Below are positions 1 through 10,860 of a DNA stretch of 64,000 nt, one piece after another; within the stretch, counting starts at the first letter, position 1, and every line of letters begins with the position of its first letter. Source of the DNA: Chelydra serpentina (taxonomy: Eukaryota > Chordata > Testudines > Chelydridae); the NCBI GenBank assembly GCA_037349315.1, contig JBAIAC010000020.1:1922001-1986000 (forward strand), in the 5' to 3' direction. Below the pieces are notes generated by a model that worked only from the letters and a program-made list of their open reading frames with translations, was not told the DNA's origin and made no database searches. The position numbers and the translations under genes were made by a program.

Positions 1-39
1 CAACGGGCTGCTCTTCCTGCAAGCAGTGGACAAAGCAGG

Positions 40-858
40 TGTCAGGGTTCCCTCCCCACTCTTAACTCTAGGGTAAAGATGTGGGGACCCGCATTCAGAG
101 CCCCTACGCTTATTTTTACCAGCTTAGGTTAAATCCCCCAAGGTACAAAATTCCCTGCACCCTGAGAAATGCTTCTCGCTGCCACCATCAAGTATCTAAC
201 AGGAATCCAGGAAAGGAATCACTTGAACTTCCCTCCCCCCCAAAATACCCCCTCAAGCCGTACACCCCCTTTCCTGGGGAAGCTTGAGAACAATCTCCCA
301 ACCAATTGGTTACACAGTGGTCTAAAAACCCACCCCCTGGGTTTTAACACCATAGAAAACAGTCAGCTTCTTAAAAGAAGGATTTTATTAAAAATAAAGA
401 AGGTAAAATCATCTCTGTAAAATCAGGATGGTAACTATTTTACAGGACACTATATTTCCAAACTCAGAGGGATTTCCCCCTCTGGACAAAACCTTAAAGT
501 TCCAGAAAACCATGAATAACCCCCACCCCCCCCACCCCGGCCCTTCTAACACAGGGGATACACCAAGCAAAATTAAACAGAAATCTATACACTATGCTAT
601 CTAAACTTACTTCAGAAAAGGGAGGTTTGATTTTCTGCAGGTTCCTTCTGTCTTCCAAGATCACTCTGACCCAGACAAAAAAACACTCACAACGCCTTCC
701 CCCCTCCTAAGATTTGAAAGTCTCTTGTCCCCTTATTGGTCAGATGCCAGCCAGGTCAGGTGTCAGTCTGGCTACCTGCATTTCTTAACCCTTTACTGGT
801 AAGAGGATTTTATAGCACTGCATCAGACCCTCTCCCCCTTCCCTTCATATTTATGACA
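40..858 (-). mobile_element. Solo LTR with 5-bp target-site duplication
   Basis: This is an 819-bp solo long terminal repeat on the minus strand. It begins TGTCATAAATA at 858 and ends CCCTGACA at 40, so it has TG...CA termini. The five bases outside each end are identical: GCAGG at 35-39 and GCAGG at 859-863. Read on the minus strand it has a TATA-like CTATAAAAT near its start and an AATAAA-type signal (plus-strand TTTATT near 383). A related copy lies on the plus strand at 29513-30342, and a third is split across 16713-21923. No internal coding region is attached, so it formed by recombination between two LTRs. A 5-bp duplication fits several LTR classes, so the family is left open. Confidence 0.85.
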
Positions 859-1264
859 GCAGGCGGCTGCCAAACGATGTTAGAAGGGAGCATTGCGCAA
901 CTTTAAATGAGCATGTTCCCTAACTGATCAGCAATGTAACAACAAAACAATGTTAACCGGGACGACTTTAAGTGAGGAGTTACTGTAGTTAGTAATTTAA
1001 AAAAAGTTCATTAATAGCTCTGTTTGTGAGAATTCAGTTTTTTGGATTCCAGTAAAGTTGCGTCTGTTATATGGGGAGCCACTCCTGTAGCATTACCAAT
1101 GCATGTAACTATAATTTCACAGGCAATGATTTTACACTTTGTCTTTCATCTGGCTGCAAAGCATTCTCTTACTTTGGTTCGGTTTGATGAAGAGTGCCAT
1201 GATGCATCAGAGATCTTTGGGATTAGTTTGGTCAACGAAACTGAGCATCACAGCCATTTTAAAT
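859..1264 (-). other. Probable 3' UTR / flank of the B30.2 gene
   Basis: This AT-rich stretch lies directly downstream (minus strand) of the B30.2 stop codon. I see no coding potential and no clear polyadenylation signal inside it. The first minus-strand AATAAA-like signal beyond it is inside the solo LTR at about 383, which is in the same orientation as the gene. Use of that LTR signal by the gene is inference only. Confidence 0.35.
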
Positions 1265-1794
1265 TTAGTCCTCTTCTTTAATTGAAGAAATTCTCATTAC
1301 TGTTTCTTTTTGGGAATTTTTAAAGAATGGATAAATGTCTCCTAAGAATGAACAATCATTAAATGTGAACATCACAGACATATCAGTTACATTGAAAAAG
1401 GTCACCTCCCTGTCTTGGCAATTAATGTAAACTCCAATTTTCTTGGGCTTTTTCTGCACAATGACCCGGGTCCATGGATCTGTTTTTACCCAGTAATCTC
1501 TCCCACTCAGACCCAGAGCCCAGAATCCCTCTTTAGGGGACATGGAAAGTTTTCCTTTTTTCTGTATTGATTTTATGACCACTCCCAGGTCCCAGTCAGT
1601 GCTGCTCGTGACATCCACCTCCCAGTAGTGCTTTCCAGAGGAGAATCCTTCAGAGCCCAACACACAGACAGTCGAATCGAATCTCTCTGGGTTTGGTGGA
1701 ACTTTCTGAGGTTGGGCTTCATGTTTCAAACTCTTCTTATCCCTAGTAATGGAGAGGTTCGGGTGGGCTGTTTCTGCATCAAGAGTGATGTCAT
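1265..1794 (-). CDS. Terminal coding exon: PRY-SPRY (B30.2) domain, butyrophilin/TRIM-like
   Basis: This exon encodes about 176 residues of a B30.2 domain followed by TAA at 1265-1267. The acceptor is a pyrimidine-rich TGTCTTTTCAG ending at 1795, so the exon starts in a split codon (phase 1) rather than at an in-frame ATG upstream. PRY signature: residues LDAETAHPNL just after the start. SPRY signatures: GKHYWEVDV near residues 54-62, WDLGVV near 68-73, then W-rich strands and a final YPFF motif. B30.2 domains bind ligands at the cytoplasmic end of butyrophilins, or target proteins in TRIM E3 ligases. The upstream microexons at 3354-60967 favour a butyrophilin-type receptor over a TRIM protein. 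The frame is open for the full domain length, so the exon looks functional. The exact orthologue is not assigned. Confidence 0.88.
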
Positions 1795-1795
1795 C

Positions 1796-3353
1796 TGAAA
1801 AGACACATTGAGTTTTCAAAAGCACTGGTCTAATGTCATTTTTAGATGGGATAAGGGGAAGTTTACAGGATGGGCCCCATCCTGCACTCCCTTCTAGGTG
1901 GTAGTTTTGCCTGATTGACGCCTGAGTGACAATGTTTTTCTTGTACTGAAATGTATGAGAGTTGTGTGAGGTTCACACAAAACTGAAAGTGATTCTGTAT
2001 TATTTGGTGGCGTTCACAAGCGGAGGTATAGGCAAAAAAGTTCAATTTTTAGGTGCCATGGGCATTCACAAAATGGTTGCTTAACTCTGTAAGTATCTAA
2101 ATTCCCTAGGCACCTAGATTTCCACGATTAAAGTGCCCAAGGTGCCTAAAGCAAGTCCTGACATTGCCTAGCATCTTGGCACCTAACTCATGCTCAGGCC
2201 CCAGCAGGATTCACAAACAAAGTTCTCCCCTGTCTAACCTGCTTCTGTGGCCTGAACCAGTAGATGTGCTCATATAAGGAGGTTGCCACCCTTATGTGTG
2301 CTTAAAGTTTAACCTTTGTTTAAGTAACATGCTGAACTGGGGCCTTGAGAAATACATTAATCTCCAAACAGACAATCAGATCATAGAGAAGGAAATTATT
2401 GCACCTGTTATGTGGGATCTCTGAACTTCCCTATTGTCTTCATTATTGAACAATACATATTTTAATGGGCTATTTTAGTAATGAAAATAATGTTTTGTCT
2501 AAAAGCTAGAGTGGGGGATTGAGAATCAGGACACTCGAGTTCTATTCCCCTCTTTGACACAAACCCATTAAGTGAGATTGTTCAAATATCTTGAGCAGTC
2601 TCTGCAAACTATGTACCATACCAACCTCAGTGAGGGATAGATCTGGCTGAATTAAGATTTGGAAAGACTTTGAAATTATCAGAAGAAAATTAAAGTAAAA
2701 ATGCAAATTACTATCACCATTGTCATATGCTCATCTGCCATAAATCACCGCACAAATACAGCTGTGTCTTTCACCATCCCCTTAATGATCATTACTCAGT
2801 GTCACATTCATTTTTTCCATCGTCACCATAAACAGCCACAAACACAAATCAACAGCCAGAGCTAACTTCACCACTGTCTTCATCAGTATGAAATGCTATC
2901 ATGATCCCACACATTTGACTCCTGGCCACTATTACCCACCTTCATCACTCCTGGGATCATTAATGTTAGTGTTATTAATGGAGTCACCATCACCACCACC
3001 ACCACCTCATCTGTGCTTTTACCGTGCTCCAAATCCTGAGGCCCTGTCTTAGCATTTCCTCAGTCCTTACCCAGATCTAATTCTCACTGAGGGCTGATTT
3101 TGATCTCACATCTGTGCAAATAAGGAGTGACTTCACATAGACCCATGAAGTTACACTGATGTGAAATTGGTTTGAGGTCAGCATCAGATCCTGCTATACA
3201 TGATAGTTTTGCCTAAGTGAAGACTGTGTAAAAACTGTGCATGGCTCTCAGGATTTGTTCTCAGGATAACAGCATTTTCTGGCATGATTCTACTTTGGTT
3301 GCTGTATTCACACAAAGATTTCTTGATGCTGGAGGAAATATGTATTTTGTTAC
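1796..3353 (-). other. Intron between the 27-bp exon and the B30.2 exon
   Basis: No gene is visible here. The stretch holds an old repeat at about 2045-2235 rich in 'aggtgcctaa/aggcaccta' motifs, related to sequence at 57800-58260. It also has a loose CAC/ATC-rich simple-sequence patch near 2975-3006. The rest is AT-rich and unremarkable. Confidence 0.5.
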
Positions 3354-3380
3354 CTGTTTTATTGCGAGCCCTTCTCCATT
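3354..3380 (-). CDS. 27-bp microexon preceding B30.2 (EWRRARNKT)
   Basis: On the minus strand an acceptor (CCCTGTGATTTCAG) is followed by a 27-bp exon and a donor GTAACAAA. Read in phase 1, it completes a Glu codon and then encodes WRRARNKT. Its last base joins the AT of the B30.2 exon to make Asp, giving ...RNKT-D-DITLD. A W-R-R-A-R-like motif directly before the PRY segment is typical of butyrophilin family members (established knowledge of that family). The exon is symmetric (phase 1-1). The splice-site match, length and in-frame join to B30.2 make this a strong call despite its size. Confidence 0.78.
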
Positions 3381-3439
3381 CTGAAATCACAGGGAGACAC
3401 AACAGACATTGAATTAAAAGATGCTCATATTAAAGGTTT

Positions 3440-5040
3440 TCCTGGCTCTGAAAATAGGATGTTAAAATTGCCAACAGATCCCATGGGTACTTCAGATGGC
3501 AGGTAGTAGGAATTGTGCCCTACCCCCGTTTGCCTGACCACACCCCTTACTTAGGGCCAGAAGGAGGAGGAAATATAGGCATATATACTGGCTGTACATC
3601 GCAAATAGGCATCCTCGTGCAAGGCACTTAAAATCAGTTTTTTAAGTTTAGTCGAGAGAAAAAAAGTCTAGGCTAATTAAGTAACCTTCGGGGAAAGGAA
3701 GTCCTCAACAGTTCTCTTACGGGGTTTTAAAAAGAGTTCTGTTACGGGGTTTAAAAAAAATGATAGTTAAAGAACTCTCCCAGGATAGACAATGAAATGG
3801 ACAATATCTTTTCTTATTTAAGAACATTCTTTTGAAGGAAAATCCACTTGCGAAATCAAAGAGAATTTACTCATTTCACTCTTTAGTTGGCTGGGAAAAG
3901 AACATTGTGATTTCAATTACCAACTGGGTGAACAGATATTACGGTACATCAGCTTACTCAAGGAGCTGCTCTTGCAGACCTTTACAATCATCGGCTGCAG
4001 TTTTCTCATTCATCAACTTTCCTACACACCACACCTGATCCATCAGCCGGATCTAGTAAGAGCTCAGCATTTTATATTCCAGAACTAAACAAAGGAGAGG
4101 CCCTGGGCTCACATAAAAATAGAGAAACACCCCACATCCCACTGACTCCTGTTTATAAATACCCATCTCCCATCCACCCAGTATCACAGGCACTTTATTG
4201 ACAATGACTTGAACTTGCGGTCTGCTAGTGTAGACATGGCCTGATTTTCAGGGGTGGCAGCAGAGTCGGGGGCTGGGGGAAGAAGTGGGGGCCAGGGATG
4301 ATTGAGGGAGTGGGTGGGGAGCCTGGGGAGGCAGTGCGGGGGACCAGGAGAGGCAGCGGCAGTCAGAGCGCCAAAATACAATTCGCCCAGGTTGCCATTT
4401 TCTCTATGTCTGACCCTGGCAGGGCCAGCCTTAAGGGTGGGCAACATGGGTGAAGAGGGTGTTGCTGGAGGTGCCTTGGAAGTCCCCAGGAAGTTTACAG
4501 TGGCTGTGGTGGCGACGGAGGGAGTTGCCATTGTTCGCCACTCCCCTTGTACTGTCAGCAGTTACCAGGTGCCTATGCAGAGAACCTGTGTCTTCTGTTG
4601 ACTTAATTGAGAGCTGGGTGCACTCAACTACTCTGAAAATCAGGCCCATGCTCTTCAAAGGTGGGGGTGCAAAATCAATGGCAAGTATAACAAAAAATGG
4701 GATCCTCAGGCAATAAGAGACATTTGTCAGCTGAGAGAGGAGGGAAGGAGAACACTAAGGTCAAAAATAATATGTTTTCCATTACAGAGGTTTGATCTAA
4801 TTTTTTTCATGTTATTTATGTATTACTTTATTCATTTCATTTTAATTCATTTTTGTGAAACCACGAGACAATCCCATTTTTCCTGCAATTTTTCTGAAAA
4901 AGAAAATCAATATCGAAGCATTCAACACAGGGGCGAAACTCTCCATTATATAAGCAAAAATAGCCCCTATGAAAATCAGTGGAGAGGTACACAGAGTCAG
5001 TTGGAACAGAATTGTCAGAAAAGGGGGATGGGGGCTGCTT
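3440..5040. repeat. Tandem intronic unit 1 (partial)
   Basis: This is the first, incomplete copy of a host intronic unit that recurs at 6575-10430, 10430-23930 and 23930-31052. Markers shared by the copies are the 'acagatcccatggg...ggcaggtagta' block (here at 3476-3510), 'ttctgttacggggttt' (3738), 'gaaatcaaagagaa(t/c)ttac' (3852), 'ccactgactcctgttta' (4140) and 'gaaaatcaggccca' (4635). Relative to unit 2 it lacks the segment that carries the second microexon. An inner 25-bp element (gttct-ttacggggtttt-aaa) is itself duplicated at 3713-3765. Confidence 0.75.
3871..3890 (-). pseudogene. Decayed 21-bp heptad microexon (20 bp left)
   Basis: This is the positional counterpart of the intact microexon at 7021-7041 in the next unit. 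An acceptor (TTTTCCCAG) and a donor (GTAAATTC) survive. Only 20 bp lie between them, and the phase-1 reading meets a TAA. Inclusion would break the frame, so I treat it as a relic of the tandem duplication. Confidence 0.6.
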
Positions 5041-5114
5041 TTTAGATAAGAATGAGTCAGTTAAATGGAGGGTTGGGAGGGAAGGGGAGGGGAGGGGAAG
5101 GGAGGGAAGGGGAG

Positions 5115-6570
5115 GAGGCCGGTGAGCTGTAGAACAGCTTCTGATTGGGCCTGCAGGGTTTGCTCCCGAGGCTCACAGCCCCCAGTATAGTTATCATTTC
5201 CCTAGAGACAGCCACTGGGTAAGCTTGCTGCTTGGCTCTTGCTGCTGCTATCTATACTTTACCTCTCTCACTAGCTTTGTGTTCTGCTCACTAACAAAAA
5301 GGATTTTTCTCTCTCTCGCTGTTGTTTATGCCTTACCTCTCTCACTAACAAAAAAGGATCTTTTTCTCTCTTGATGCTTTTTCTATGCTTTACCTCCTTC
5401 ACACAGCCATGTGTCACTGAACTAAGATTTTCTAGCTAATTTTTAAAATCTCCTTTCTTCTGCCATGTGCTTTCTCTTAAACATTCTTTTTTTAACCTTA
5501 ATATTTGTCTCTTTTATTTCAAAATAATTCTTATTTTTCTTAAAAGCCTTTTTAATTGTAACAAAAAAGGGTTTTTCTCTTTTAATATTTCAAAATAACT
5601 CTTTTAAATGCTCCTCTTTTATTTAATAACCCTTTTTACTCTTGTAAACTTTTTCTCTAAAACCCTCTCTCCTTACTAAACATAACCAAAAATCTTTCCT
5701 TTTTTAAAACTCCTTTTCTTTAAGTTCTATCACAAAACCCAGCCAAATGTATCAAAACTCAAGTACACAATATTCCCCCGTCCAAAAGTTAAAAAAATAT
5801 ATATATATTTTTAAATGTCCGATGGCGCCAAACCTGTACATGACCGAAAATGGAAACGGAGGGTGGGACATAAACCCTAAATGAGGCATGGAAACCTGTC
5901 AAAGAATACATGGCGATGAGCGCTTTAGAGGGTGTAACATCTAGTGTGCCCTGAGGGGGGACACAGTGCACTGGAGTCCTGACTGACTTCATTCAGAACA
6001 GTTTCATAGCACCGATTGTGACTTTGACGGCTGGTGTCAACATTGGGATAAGCACCCGGTGGACGGTTGGCTGCTGAGGGCACAAGAAGCACCCTGCAGT
6101 AAGTGACTGGGAGCAGTAAGGCAAAGAGGAATTAGAGAGAACAGCGGACAATGGTGTATAACTGTCTCCTTAAGAAGTACATTGTAGACTGGAGCAGAGG
6201 GAGAGGGTTATGCATTGGAAAGTTCATCAAAGTGCAGCAGACTGCACAGCTGGAGGATGATGATCACTCTAAGGAGTAGATTCCTGACCGAAATGGGGCT
6301 GCAAGAGGGTCTGAGAGCAGTCGGAGAGACAGATAGGTGTCGCTAAGACCCACATCCCCAGCCATCCGGGGATCTTCATGGGATTCCCCGTTGGTGGATC
6401 TGAGACAGATGGAATTGGAGCTGAGACTGAAAGACCTGGAGGACCATGAGAAGGAACAAGAGGACTGGGAGAAACACCGAAAGCACGAGGAAGAGCAGCA
6501 GCAGCATGAACAGAATATGACCAAGAGCAGAGGCAGAGGGACTTTCCCAGTGCTGAGAAGACTTTTTTTT
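5115..6570 (+). mobile_element. LTR-retroelement fragment: LTR end, leader and gag-like coiled coil
   Basis: This block interrupts unit 1. About 75 bp at 5953-6030 (tcctgactgacttcattcag and flanks) match the end of the LTR at 26667-27460. After the LTR end comes a leader with a TGGTGTCAACATTGGGAT-like primer-binding-site candidate near 6034. The ORF at 6337-6585 encodes an acidic, Glu/Gln/His-rich coiled coil (MELELRLKDLEDHEKEQ...). That pattern is seen in N-terminal gag of gypsy/ERV elements, but the family match here is inference. In-frame stops lie upstream of it, so it is dead. The T-rich part at 5220-5720 holds imperfect repeats of a 'ctttacctctctcactaacaaaaa' motif. The left boundary is uncertain; a purine-only tract (GGGAGG repeats) lies at 5070-5118. 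Confidence 0.5.
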
Positions 6571-7020
6571 CATTCAAAGAGCTAATGTTCCACAGCAGTG
6601 CGCACATTTAAAATAGATATAATTTTATCTACTCAAAATGATTTTCCCAATTACTAACTTACTATATCATGAAAAAAATAACACAATAGACATTTTATGC
6701 TAGACTTCTACATACACTCAAAGGTAAAATGAACAGAACAGGAGGCATGGAATATTGAATGTGCATACTATACAGGGATTCTGAAAATCACACCTTCAAT
6801 TTTAGACTCGAGAGAAAATAAATACAAATATTCTAGGATGATGAATCAACTTGGTGGGAGAGAAAGTTATCACAGTTCTGTTAGGGGGTTAAAAAGAAAT
6901 CTGCAGAGTAATTTGCTCTCCTTGGTTTGAGCAAAGTTAGTGAAATGGAGAAATATTTGTTTTCATTTAAAAACATTCTTCTGAAGGATAGTAGCAGTTG
7001 AGAAATCAAAGAGAACTTAC

Positions 7021-7041
7021 CAAGTTCATTCTGGCATTGGT
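7021..7041 (-). CDS. 21-bp heptad microexon (QCQNEL)
   Basis: On the minus strand CTTTTTCAG precedes exactly 21 bp, followed by the strong donor GTAAGTTC. Phase 1 reading: the second and third bases of a split Asn codon, then Q-C-Q-N-E-L, then one base that joins the next exon (3354-3380) to form Glu. One 21-bp exon equals one coiled-coil heptad, as known for butyrophilin and chicken BG genes. Frame and phase match every other microexon in the window. Confidence 0.75.
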
Positions 7042-7837
7042 CTGAAAAAGAACAGTGCGATTTCAATTAGAAATTGAATGTACTGGTATTACCTTACCTC
7101 ACTGAAGGAGCTGTCTTCCCCAGTCATCAGCTGCCACTTTTGTCATTCATCCCCCTTTTTACACACCACGCCTGACACATCACCCAAACCCAGTAACAGC
7201 TCAGAATCTTGTATTCCATGACTAAACAAAGGCACTGTTTACTCATAAAATTGGAGACTCAGACCATAACCTATTGACTTTTGTTTACAAATGCCCTCCT
7301 CCCAGCCACCCATTATCACAGACACCTTATTGACAATGGCTTGAACCCTCAGTCTGTCGAAGGAACTTCAACAATCTGTAGGTAATTTGTACTTAATTTG
7401 GTTAAAACTAAACTAAAAATTCAAAGTAAACCTAATGTCCTATTTTTCAAGCTTGCCTAAAAACATTAAAATAAAATTTGGTTTAAAAGAATACAAATTC
7501 TTTCAATATGCAATATGCACTAAAGCATCCTAATTTAAAGCTACCTGTTCATGGGAGTCAGGCGGCATTGTGCTTAGATGGCTAGCCCGACCTGCTGCTT
7601 CTGCCACTCTGTCCACACTGCTATTTTTAGCACACTAACTTGTGACAAAAAATTAACTAGATACATGAATCCCCTTCATTAAATTTGTGAAAGAAAAACT
7701 CTCACAACCAAAGAAAGAGTGAGCCATCCAAATAAAGGCTGACTTTTTTAAGGGCAGTCAGATGAATACAGCAATGATTTCAGCACAGAACTTGCATCTG
7801 TGTGAGTGAAATTGTTCACAAAGCAAGTCCAACTTAC

Positions 7838-7858
7838 TCAATTTCTCCCGAAGATCAC
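7838..7858 (-). CDS. 21-bp heptad microexon (DLREKL)
   Basis: Acceptor TTGTCCCATAG, 21 bp, then donor GTAAGTTG on the minus strand. Phase 1 reading gives a split codon followed by D-L-R-E-K-L, a classic amphipathic heptad with Leu at two core positions. It joins in frame to 7021-7041 (A + AC makes Asn). Paralogous copies lie at 22191-22211 (acceptor lost) and 28346-28366 (intact). Confidence 0.77.
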   Translation of the reverse strand: MIFGRN

Positions 7859-8045
7859 CTATGGGACAAGAAAAAAATTGTCAGTGTCAAAGCAGTCATT
7901 GTTCAAAATTAAACTGAAAGTGACTAACAATTTTTCTGTGGAGCATGAATATGGTTACTGAGAAGCTACAAATGAAGTTTGAGAAGCTCAAAGCCCAAAT
8001 TTATCATGATGTAACTTACTCTGGAGCAGTGAAATCTAACATTAA

Positions 8046-8708
8046 GGCCTGGTATAGACTAGAAAATTAATTGTGCATAACTACTTCACTCAGAGGTGTG
8101 AAAAATTCACACCTCTAAGCGAAGCCATTATACCAACCTAACCCCTGGTGAAGACAGTTCTATGTCGATGGGAGGGCTTCTGCCGTTAACATAGCTACTG
8201 CCACTTGTGGGCATGAAGAACCTACACTGAAGGAAGAGGCTCTCCTTTCAGCATAGTAGTGTCTTTACTAAGGCTAGGTCTACACTAACCCCCCCTGTCG
8301 AACTAAGATACGCAACTTCAGCTACGTTAATAACATAGCTGAAGTCGAAGTACCTTAGTTCGAACTTACCTGTGGTCCACACGCGGCGCGCAGGCTCCCC
8401 CGTCGACTCCGCCTACTCCGCTCGTCGAGCTGGATTACCAGCGTCGACGGCGGAGCACTTCCTGGTTCGATTTATCGCGTCTTGACAAGACGGGATAAAT
8501 CAAACCCAGAACATCGATCCCGCGCCTCCGACGCGACGGGTAAGTATAGACATACCCTAAGTGCTGCACTGTAAGTGTAGACAAGCCCTCAACTACTGCC
8601 TCTTAGAGCGATGGATGACCTATGCCAATGGAAGACTCCCTGATGTACAATGCGGCCTCTGCAGTGGCACAGCTGTGCTAGTGTACCATTTTAAGTGTAG
8701 ACATACCC
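8046..8708. mobile_element. TIR element (PIF/Harbinger-like MITE), outer of a nested pair
   Basis: The left end GGCCTGGTATAGACT and the right end AGTGTAGACATACCC form imperfect inverted repeats. TAA flanks both sides (8043-8045 and 8709-8711). The paralogous positions in units 3 and 4 read 'ttaaggcaagtgttt' and 'attagggcaagtgttt' without the element, confirming an insertion. A 3-bp TAA/TWA duplication and GG-starting termini are hallmarks of the PIF/Harbinger superfamily. No transposase is encoded. A second MITE (8272-8557) sits inside it. Confidence 0.7.
8272..8557. mobile_element. 286-bp Harbinger-like MITE nested in another MITE
   Basis: Left end GGCTAGGTCTACACT, right end AGTATAGACATACCC, with TAA duplicated at 8269-8271 and 8558-8560. 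Subterminal arms are also inverted (cagctacgttaa / ttaacatagctg type). The interior is GC-rich and contains GTCGAC-type motifs. A copy of the same family in the opposite orientation is at 32707-33002. It is non-coding and non-autonomous. Confidence 0.72.
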
Positions 8709-9679
8709 TAAGTTAAGTGTTTGAAGCATGACACCAAACAAAGTGCATCAAGGATTCTACTTGGGATGTCAGGGAGATATAGATACATATAATATCTTAA
8801 TAATGAAAAGAATACATTGAAAGCCGATTCTATTGCACTGCATTCATCATTATATGATCTCATTTGATGAGTAATGAAAGGACTAGAAAAGAGACAGGGA
8901 GAGAGAGAACTTGGCATATAGGGGGAAAGATAGAAGGGGAAAGATGACGAAAACATTGGAATATGAGAAAAGAGAAAAAATGGTTTTGTTTAGGAAAAAA
9001 TGACAGAACTATACAAACTAAGTAAAATGGAAAGGTCTATTCAAAGTTTAAGCTGAGCTTCCTTTTGCTGTTGCACAACTGGGACTTAAATTTTCAATAG
9101 ACGCCACTGATTTTCACTGTATACATAGAGGCCTCTTGTCTCCATAGAACCTGAGTCTCCTGTTGACTCTATCTGGAGTTGTGGGTGCTCAGCAGCTTTG
9201 AAAATCAGGCCCAAGGTTTCTGAAGTTGAAGATGCAAAATCAGTGCAAAGTATAACAAAGAATGTGATCCCTAGGCAGTACGAGGCATTTCTGAGCTGAG
9301 AGGAGAGGGAAGCAGGGAGAAGACAACGTTCAAGAAAAAATATTTTTCCATTATAGAGGTATTTTGTTTCTATTTATTTGTTAATATTTTTTATTTATTT
9401 TATTTTATTTCTTTGAAACTCCTAGACAATCTCATAAATACTTAGAAAATTCTTGCAGTTTTTTTGAAAAAAAACCATGAATATTTAAGCATTCCCAAAA
9501 CAGGCTAAACTCTCTCTTGGAGAAGCACAAATGGCTCCTATGAAAATCAGTGAAGATGCATGCAGGGTCAGTCAGAACAGAATAGTGCCTTACTTCAAAA
9601 ATGGACAAAGTATGCAACTGCTGTTCTCAGCCAAAGATCCTGCTACATATACACAGAAGTTGTCTCTAAGCAAGGCCAG

Positions 9680-9790
9680 TGGTTATGGCACTCACTAGAA
9701 TGTGAGAGACCCAGTTCTCACTCTCTGCCTAAAGTTGAGCATGGATTTGAACTTGGTTTTCCCACCTCAGTTCCCTAACCACTGGGATGA
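9680..9790. repeat. tRNA-like inverted repeat unit
   Basis: The left half 'ggttatggcactcactagaatgt' resembles a tRNA A-box region. The right half 'ggatttgaacttgg...ccctaaccactggg' is close to the reverse complement of a tRNA-like half with a GGTTCAAATCC-type B box. Related copies are at 23335-23460 (unit 3) and, larger, at 58335-58810. It is part of the tandem unit, so it predates the duplication. Confidence 0.45.
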
Positions 9791-9968
9791 AGGTCATATG
9801 GCAGGTGCAGAGCTGTGGCTAAAGAACACGCAATGAAGCTAGGGGTGGGGATGGGAAGGTTGAGTAATTTTAAGGTTTTGTTTCCATCATATGCTACAAT
9901 TCCGAGCTGGCTTAGCAGTGGGATGTTCCTACTCTGTAGAATACAGAAGCCTGAAGGATGCTCTAAAC

Positions 9969-10131
9969 CAGCGGTGTCCAATAGAAATCCGATGCTACCC
10001 ACACTGCTAGCCACACTTGTGGTTTTGAATTTTTCTTATTATCCACATTATAAAAAAGCTACATGGATTAGCCACAATTGAATAGCCTGTTAGCCACATG
10101 TGGCTAGTGGTGAACGTATTGGACACCGCTG
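9969..10131. mobile_element. 163-bp hAT-like MITE with perfect 8-bp TSD
   Basis: The termini CAGCGGTGTCCAATA and TATTGGACACCGCTG are perfect inverted repeats. The flanking 8 bp are identical: CTCTAAAC at 9961-9968 and 10132-10139. An 8-bp duplication and a CAG-type terminus are characteristic of the hAT superfamily. The interior contains further 'tagccaca...tgtggcta' palindromes. Unit 3 has the empty site near 23622 (gaaggatgcactacattgttct). Confidence 0.88.
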
Positions 10132-10860
10132 CTCTAAACTGTTCTGGGTTAACAACAGATCCCATGGATCCTGCAGAAGGCAGGTAGTATGGATTCCAAG
10201 GCATGCTTCCTTACTGCTAGCCACCCCCTTGCACTGGACCAGAAGGAGGGCAATATAGCAGCATGTATAGTGGCTGTGTACCATACAAAGATTCCCCAGT
10301 AAAAGGGCAATCCCCTAGTGCTCAGATTCATATTCTGAGGGGTGGGGGAGTAATTTGTGTAGTGAGAGCAGCATGAAAAAGCTGCAGTGTGGCTGAGAAT
10401 ATGATATAAAACATTTGTTGAAATTCTGAGTAGGGCACAACATTTAAATTGATTTAATGTTTATCTTTTCAAAATGATATCCCAAATTAATAACCCACAC
10501 CATCTCATTAAAATAAATTTTATCATGAAAAAATAAACACCATAAATATCTTATGCTAGCCTCCTGCATACACTCAAAGAGAAAATTAATGGAAGAGAAG
10601 GCACGGCATTATTGAATGTCTTTACTGGAAGATAATATTAAAAATCAGTCCTTCAATTTTAGACCAGAGAAAAATTAAATACAAATATTCTAAGATAGCT
10701 AACCAAATTGCTGTGAAAGAGAGTAATCAACAGTTCTGTTACGGGGTTTAAAAGAAACGTGTGCTCAATCTGATTAACAGTAAACCCCAAAAAATAACTA
10801 AATCTACAGTATTCTATCTCAAGTTCCTCTGTAAAATTTAAAAATAAAAATTATTTCAAA

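Larger units (their letters stand above)
6575..10430. repeat. Tandem intronic unit 2 (most complete)
   Basis: This is the reference copy of the roughly 3.6-4 kb unit. It carries two intact minus-strand heptad microexons (7021-7041 and 7838-7858). Its order of landmarks is repeated in units 3 and 4. It also contains a nested pair of MITEs (8046-8708) and a hAT-like MITE (9969-10131) that the other units lack, so the sibling copies show the empty sites. A tRNA-like inverted motif lies at 9680-9790. Confidence 0.8.

Noticed and set aside
2975..3006. CAC/ATC-rich patch as a regulatory repeat
   Set aside because: It is short, imperfect and indistinguishable from ordinary simple sequence.
7085..7130. 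Possible further microexon before 'accttacctcactgaagg'
   Set aside because: Only 13 bp separate the candidate acceptor and donor, and the sites are not conserved in units 1 and 4.
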